This document shows, one piece after another, positions 59,664-64,000 of a stretch of 64,000 nt of DNA (position 1 is the first letter of the stretch; each line of letters starts with the position of its first letter). The notes under the pieces are model-generated. The model did no database searches. It saw only the letters and a list, made by a program, of their open reading frames with translations, and was not told the origin of the DNA. Source of the stretch: Streptomyces sp. R44. Its GTDB lineage: Bacteria; Actinomycetota; Actinomycetes; Streptomycetales; Streptomycetaceae. Location: positions 1,364,001-1,428,000 of the forward strand of contig NZ_CP163444.1 of the NCBI RefSeq assembly GCF_041053105.1, in the 5' to 3' direction. The translations under genes and the position numbers were made by a program.

Positions 59664-62600
59664 GCGCTTCCCCTCCGGTGCGCAGCCGGACCGCCGAGCC
59701 CTGTCGTGCCTTGACGACCTCCAGCTGGGCCGGGATGCGGCGGCGCAGGTCTCCGACGTGGCTGACGATGCCGACGCTGCGGTCCCGCTCGCGCAGCGAG
59801 TCGAGGACGTCGAGGACCTCGTCGAGCGTCTGGTCGTCGAGGCTTCCGAAGCCCTCGTCGATGAAGAGGGTGTCGAGCCGGACCCCGCCGGCCTCGTCGG
59901 TGACGACGTCGGCGAGGCCGAGGGCGAGCGCGAGGGAGGCGAAGAAGGTCTCGCCGCCGGAGAGCGTGGCCGTGTCGCGCTCGTTGCCGGTCCAGGAGTC
60001 GACGACGTGCAGCCCGAGGCCGGACCGCTTGCCGCCGGAGCGCGCGTCGGAGTGGACGAGGGTGTAGCGGCCCGAGGACATGCGCTGGAGGCGGGCGCTC
60101 GCGGCGGCCGCGACCTGTTCGAGCCGGGCGGCGAGCACGTACGACTCCAGGCGCATCCGGCGCTCGTTCTCCGCGGAGGTGCCGGCGGTGAGGGCGGCGA
60201 GGCGGGCCACCCTGTCGTACTCCTCGCGCAGCGGCCCGAGGCGGCGGACCTCGGTGACGGCCTGCCGGGAGAGTCCGTCGAGGCCGGTGGCCCGTTCGCG
60301 GGCCGCGGCGAGCGCGGAGTCCGCCTCGCGGAGCGCGCGTTCCGCCGCCGTGTGCGCGGTCTCGGCGCTCGCGGGGTCGGCGGGCGGCAGGGCGGCGGCC
60401 TCGGCCGTGCCGGGTTCGGCGAGCCGGTCCGCGACGGCGGCGGCCTCGGCCTGCCAGGCGTCCACGCGCCGCTGGAGCTCGCGTCGTTCGCTCTCGCCGA
60501 GGAGTGCGCCTGCCGCCTCGGCGGGCGTGGCGAATCCCGCCCGGTAGGCGGCGTCGGCGAGCCGGTCGTCGGCCTCCTTGAGGCGCTGGGCGGCGAGTTC
60601 GGCGGTGCGTACGGTTCCGGCGGCGTCGACCAGGAGGGCGATGCGCCGCTCCAGGAGGGTGGCGTGTTCGGCCACGCTGGCGAACGCGCCGCGTCCCCGG
60701 GCGAGTTCCTCGTCGAGCGCGGACTGCTCCCGCTCCAGGGCCTCCCGGCGCGAGGTCCGCGCCGCGACCCGCCGCTCGGCCTCCCGCTGCGCGCCGACCC
60801 GCTCCTCGTACTCCCGCTCGGCGCGCGCGAGCGCCTCCCGTGCGCTGTGCGTCTGTCCGGCGAGCGCGTGCGCCTCGGCGTGCTGCCGGGCCAACTCGTC
60901 CACCTCGTCCGCGAGTTCGCGAGCGGTGGGCTCCGGTGACTCAGGGCCTGCCAGGACCTCCGTACGCGCCGCGGACCAGGCCTCGCGGGTGACGGCCAGG
61001 TCGCGTTCGGCGGCCGTGCGGTGCTCCTCGGCGCGGGTGTAGGCCGCGTAGGCGGCGTCCTCGGTGGCGCGGTCCACGTGGTCGGCGGTGGTGCGGGCGG
61101 GCGCCGGGTGGGCGGTGGAGCCGCAGACCTGGCAGGGGTCGCCCGGGGTGAGGGTGACCGCGAGTTCGGCGGCGATGCCCTCCAGACGGCGGGACTTGAC
61201 GTCGAGCCAGCTCTCGTGGGCGGAGTTGCGCCGCTCGCGGGCCTCCGCGAGGCGGGTCTCGGCCGTCCGGGTGTCCTCGGCGAGGGCGTCGCGGCGGCGG
61301 GCCGCGGCGAGCCGGCGGCGGGCGGGGTCGAGACGGCCGGCGAGGTGCTCGGCGCGGGCGGCGGCGTCGCGGGCGGCCTCGACGCGTTCGGTGAGCGCGG
61401 CGCGGCGCGGTTCCCAGCCGGCGAGCCAGTCGGCCGCGTCCCGGAGGACGTCCTCGTCGGCGCGCGCCTCCCGGGCGAGTACGGTGCGCTCCTCGGCGAC
61501 GGCGGTCGCGCGCTGCTCGGCGCGGCGGGCCGCGTCGAGGCCGCCGAGCTCCTCGCGCAGCCGGTGTTCGAGGGCGGAGAGGTGTTCGGCGCCGGCGTCG
61601 GCGAGCTCGGGCGGCAGCTGGCCGCGGGCCCGCTCCCGGGCCGTGTGCGCGGCGGTGTGCTCGCGCTCGGCGTCCCGGCGCAGTCCGAGCGCGGGGGCGA
61701 CCCGGTCGGCCTTGAGGCTCCGGTCGAGGGAGTCCTGGAGGCGGTCGCGCTCGGGGGCCCGCTCGGCGAGCCGCTCGCGGCGGCGGAGGGCGTCGGCGTG
61801 CCGTGCCTGCCGGGCGGCGAGGTCGTTCGCCGCGTCGAGGGCGGCGCGCGCGACGGCCCGGACGCCCTCGGCCGCGGCGAGGCGCAGACCCGTGATGTCG
61901 AGGGCCTCGCGGGCCTCGGTGCGGGCGACGGCGGCCCAGGTCAGGACGGAGTCGGCGAGCCCGGGGTCGCCGGGCCGCCCCTCGACGGGGCCGCGGGCGG
62001 CGTCGAGGCCGCCGGCGGCCTGGGTCATGCGGTGGGCGAGGGTCAGCAGCCGTGCGTCCCCGTCCTCGACCTGCTGCTGGGCGGTGCGGCGCAGTTCGGC
62101 GAGGCGTTCCTCGACGGCGGCGAAGCGGCGGGTGTCGAAGAGGCGTCCGAGGAGCTTGCCGCGGGCCTCGGCGTCGGCCCGCAGGAAGCGGGCGAAGTCG
62201 CCCTGCGGAAGAAGGACGACCTGGCAGAACTGCTCCCGGCTCATGCCGACGAGCTGGGTGATCTCCTCGCCGATCTCCTGGTGGGAGCGGCTGAGGCCGG
62301 CCCACTCGCCGGTGGCCGGGTCGTACGCGCGGAGCCAGGTCTGGGCCTTCTCGGTGGTGAAGCCGCCGCCGCGCTTCTTGGGCCGCTGCTGGGCCGGACG
62401 GCGGGTGATCTCCAGGCGCCGGTCCCCCACGGTCAGTTCGAGGAGGACCTCGGTGTACGTGCCGACGGGGGCGTGGTCGCTGCGCAGGGTGGCGCCGCGG
62501 GTCTGGCGCTCGCCGGGCACGCTCCCGTACAGGGCGAAGCAGACGGCGTCGAGGACGGAGGTCTTGCCGGCGCCGGTCGGCCCGTGGAGGAGGAAGAGCC

Positions 62601-62685
62601 CGGCGGAGGACAGGGCGTCGAAGTCGATCCGCTGCGTGGTGCCGAACGGCCCGAACGCGGTGATCTCCAGGCGGTGCAGCCTCAC
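59653..62685 (-). CDS. sbcC: Exonuclease complex ATPase subunit SbcC (SMC-like)
   Basis: A 1010-residue Rad50-type ATPase that works with SbcD to open DNA hairpins and process ends. Walker A is GPTGAGKT at residues 35-42 (K41). Long Arg/Ala/Glu-rich coiled coils flank the zinc-hook CQVC (C518 and C521), which bridges dimers. The ABC signature is LSGGETFFASLAL, and Walker B is LFIDEGFGSLD. Domain order and length are standard. The GTG start overlaps the sbcD stop by 4 bases (GTGA), so the two are coupled. Confidence 0.96.
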   Translation of the reverse strand: MRLHRLEITAFGPFGTTQRIDFDALSSAGLFLLHGPTGAGKTSVLDAVCFALYGSVPGERQTRGATLRSDHAPVGTYTEVLLELTVGDRRLEITRRPAQQRPKKRGGGFTTEKAQTWLRAYDPATGEWAGLSRSHQEIGEEITQLVGMSREQFCQVVLLPQGDFARFLRADAEARGKLLGRLFDTRRFAAVEERLAELRRTAQQQVEDGDARLLTLAHRMTQAAGGLDAARGPVEGRPGDPGLADSVLTWAAVARTEAREALDITGLRLAAAEGVRAVARAALDAANDLAARQARHADALRRRERLAERAPERDRLQDSLDRSLKADRVAPALGLRRDAEREHTAAHTARERARGQLPPELADAGAEHLSALEHRLREELGGLDAARRAEQRATAVAEERTVLAREARADEDVLRDAADWLAGWEPRRAALTERVEAARDAAARAEHLAGRLDPARRRLAAARRRDALAEDTRTAETRLAEARERRNSAHESWLDVKSRRLEGIAAELAVTLTPGDPCQVCGSTAHPAPARTTADHVDRATEDAAYAAYTRAEEHRTAAERDLAVTREAWSAARTEVLAGPESPEPTARELADEVDELARQHAEAHALAGQTHSAREALARAEREYEERVGAQREAERRVAARTSRREALEREQSALDEELARGRGAFASVAEHATLLERRIALLVDAAGTVRTAELAAQRLKEADDRLADAAYRAGFATPAEAAGALLGESERRELQRRVDAWQAEAAAVADRLAEPGTAEAAALPPADPASAETAHTAAERALREADSALAAARERATGLDGLSRQAVTEVRRLGPLREEYDRVARLAALTAGTSAENERRMRLESYVLAARLEQVAAAASARLQRMSSGRYTLVHSDARSGGKRSGLGLHVVDSWTGNERDTATLSGGETFFASLALALGLADVVTDEAGGVRLDTLFIDEGFGSLDDQTLDEVLDVLDSLRERDRSVGIVSHVGDLRRRIPAQLEVVKARQGSAVRLRTGGEALSG

Positions 62686-63860
62686 CGGCCCACCTCGCGC
62701 TCGGCCGTGTCGACGCGGACGTCGTCGAACGCCCCGTACAGGACGGCCCGTTCGGCACCGTCGAGGGCGGCTCCGCCGCGGACGTGGGCCACGAAGTCCT
62801 CCGCGATCTGCTGGTCGCTGCGGTCCCGGAGCCGCTGGGCGTAGGAGGCGCCGGTGTCGTCACCGGTCCGCTCGGGGTCGAAGACCAGATGGAGGGTGTG
62901 CGGGAAGCGTTCGGTGAGCCGCGCCATGGGCTCGGCGGGGCGCACGGGGTCGGTGAGGGTGGCCTCGACCCAGGACTGCTCGTGCGGGGCGAGCGCGGGG
63001 TCGTCGAGGAGGTCGTCGAGCCGGCCGCGGATGCGGGCGAGGGGGCGCGGAACGGGGCAGTCGAGCCGTACGTCGCCGGTGATCGTCCCGTCGGGACCGC
63101 TGGGGCCCAGGTCGATCAGCCACATCGTCTTGCGGTGGTCGGCCTCGGAGAAGGAGTAGGCGAGCGGCGAGCCGGAGTAGCGGACGCGCGGGCTGAGGGT
63201 CTGACTGCCGTGGAGGTGGCCGAGGGCGACGTAGTCGACGCCGTCGAAGATCCCGGTGGGGACGGCGGCGACACCGCCGACGGTGATGTCCCGCTCGCTG
63301 TCGCTGGGGGCGCCGCCCGCGACGAAGGCGTGGGCGAGGACGACGGAGCGGGTCCCGGCGGGCCGCCCGGCGAGGTCGGCGCGGACCCGGTCCATGGCGG
63401 CGGCGAGGACCGCCTCGTGGCCGGCCTTCTCGGCGCCGAGCCGCTCGCGGACGAGTGCGGGTTCGAGATAGGGCAGCCCGTAGAGGGCGACCTCGCCGTG
63501 CGCGTCGGAGAGGACGACGGGGGTGCCGATGCCGTCGGGGTCGGTACGGAGGTGGATGCCGGCCCGTTCGATGAGGCCGGCGCCGACGCCGAGCCGGCGG
63601 GCCGAGTCGTGGTTGCCGGAGATCATGACGGTGGGCACCCCGGCCTCGGCGAGGCGGTGCAGCGCGGTGTCGAAGAGCTCGACCGCGGGCAGCGGGGGCA
63701 CGGCCCGGTCGTAGACGTCCCCGGCGACGAGGACGGCGTCCACGTCGTGCGCGTGGACGGTCGCCACGAGGTGGTCGAGGAAGGCGGCCTGGGCTTCGAG
63801 GAGGCCGACGCGGTGGAAGGACCGGCCGAGATGCCAGTCCGAGGTGTGCAGGAGCCTCAC
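62682..63860 (-). CDS. sbcD: Exonuclease complex nuclease subunit SbcD
   Basis: A 392-residue Mre11-type metallophosphoesterase. The phosphoesterase motifs appear in order: DWHLGR, GDVYDRAVP, SGNHDS, VLAHAFVAGG and GHLHGSQT. The C-terminal third is the capping/SbcC-binding region. The start at 63860 is a GTG with GGAG upstream. The nuclease is manganese-dependent and cuts DNA ends and hairpins with SbcC. It is first in the two-gene operon. Confidence 0.96.
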   Translation of the reverse strand: MRLLHTSDWHLGRSFHRVGLLEAQAAFLDHLVATVHAHDVDAVLVAGDVYDRAVPPLPAVELFDTALHRLAEAGVPTVMISGNHDSARRLGVGAGLIERAGIHLRTDPDGIGTPVVLSDAHGEVALYGLPYLEPALVRERLGAEKAGHEAVLAAAMDRVRADLAGRPAGTRSVVLAHAFVAGGAPSDSERDITVGGVAAVPTGIFDGVDYVALGHLHGSQTLSPRVRYSGSPLAYSFSEADHRKTMWLIDLGPSGPDGTITGDVRLDCPVPRPLARIRGRLDDLLDDPALAPHEQSWVEATLTDPVRPAEPMARLTERFPHTLHLVFDPERTGDDTGASYAQRLRDRSDQQIAEDFVAHVRGGAALDGAERAVLYGAFDDVRVDTAEREVGR

Positions 63861-63944
63861 GATGCCGTCCCACCCCGCATGTGCCCCGCTCCTCGCCGCC
63901 GGTTCCCGTTGATGCGCGCTTCGCCGCCGCGTCGATGCCGCTTC

Positions 63945-63999
63945 GATGCGCGCTTGCGCTGCGCGCTTCCGTTGCGCGCTTCAGTTGTGCGCTTTCGTT
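63945..63999. repeat. 13-base tandem repeats at the right edge
   Basis: GCGCGCTTCCGTT (63961-63973), GCGCGCTTCAGTT (63974-63986) and GTGCGCTTTCGTT (63987-63999) are three imperfect tandem units, preceded by GATGCGCGCTTGCGCT. They sit upstream of sbcD; the array continues outside the window. Confidence 0.8.
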
Positions 64000-64000
64000 G

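Overview
The window is very GC-rich, and its genes have strongly GC-biased third codon positions, frequent GTG starts and many 4-base start/stop overlaps. Urease with all accessory genes, a MurT/GatD pair, bioFBAD, purB, SigJ-type sigma, SbcCD and numerous TetR, Lrp and GntR regulators together indicate a Streptomyces chromosome, probably core rather than arm. From memory the order resembles the S. coelicolor segment carrying pfkA3, ureABCFGD, bioBAD and purB; I could not test this. No transposase, integrase, CRISPR array, rRNA, tRNA or secondary-metabolite core enzyme was seen.

Layout. 1-5.3 kb: tail of a HemK-like methyltransferase, a cytochrome P450, a VOC protein, a secreted bulb-lectin protein, and an acyl-CoA dehydrogenase divergent from a TetR regulator over an obvious operator. 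5.3-10.6 kb: peptide deformylase, murT-gatD (lipid II amidation), an ATP-type phosphofructokinase and a CtaG-like membrane protein. 10.6-15.2 kb: DUF3048 lipoprotein, PlsC acyltransferase, NAD-binding epimerase and an exported tripeptidyl aminopeptidase. 15.3-19.8 kb: urease ureA-B-C-F-G-D, transcribed leftward. 19.9-24.5 kb: TetR/membrane-protein pair, a Phd-like antitoxin without toxin, a ClpP homologue that has lost two of three catalytic residues, a small partner, then a secreted NlpC/P60 hydrolase behind a c-di-AMP (ydaO-type) riboswitch, and an RsbW-like ATPase. 24.7-29.5 kb: biotin genes, bioF divergent from bioB-bioA-bioD.

29.5-41.3 kb: VOC, methyltransferase, GNAT, two CNNM/CorC transporters behind a possible leader ORF, a mycothiol-dependent-isomerase-like fusion, SGNH hydrolase, purB with an overlapping mismatch glycosylase gene, a ROK regulator, a GntR/UTRA regulator and an ECF41-like sigma factor. 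41.4-50.1 kb: alpha/beta hydrolase, a DMT exporter that overlaps it antisense, GlxA regulator, oxidoreductase, pentapeptide-repeat membrane protein, MocR regulator, a tract of GGATCC repeats and a Tat-exported PhoD phosphatase. 50.2-64 kb: a frameshifted SWIM zinc-finger gene coupled to a large DUF6493-like gene, a membrane-anchored ACT-GNAT acetyltransferase, a gamma-lyase/Lrp pair, a DUF885 hydrolase, a second Lrp gene and sbcD-sbcC.

Most genes look like ordinary housekeeping. The points that most deserve a second look are the one-base lesion that destroys the SWIM gene and fuses it in frame to its neighbour, the Phd/degenerate-ClpP/small-protein trio, the riboswitch, the uORF before the CNNM pair, and the unusual repeat tract at 48.2-48.4 kb.
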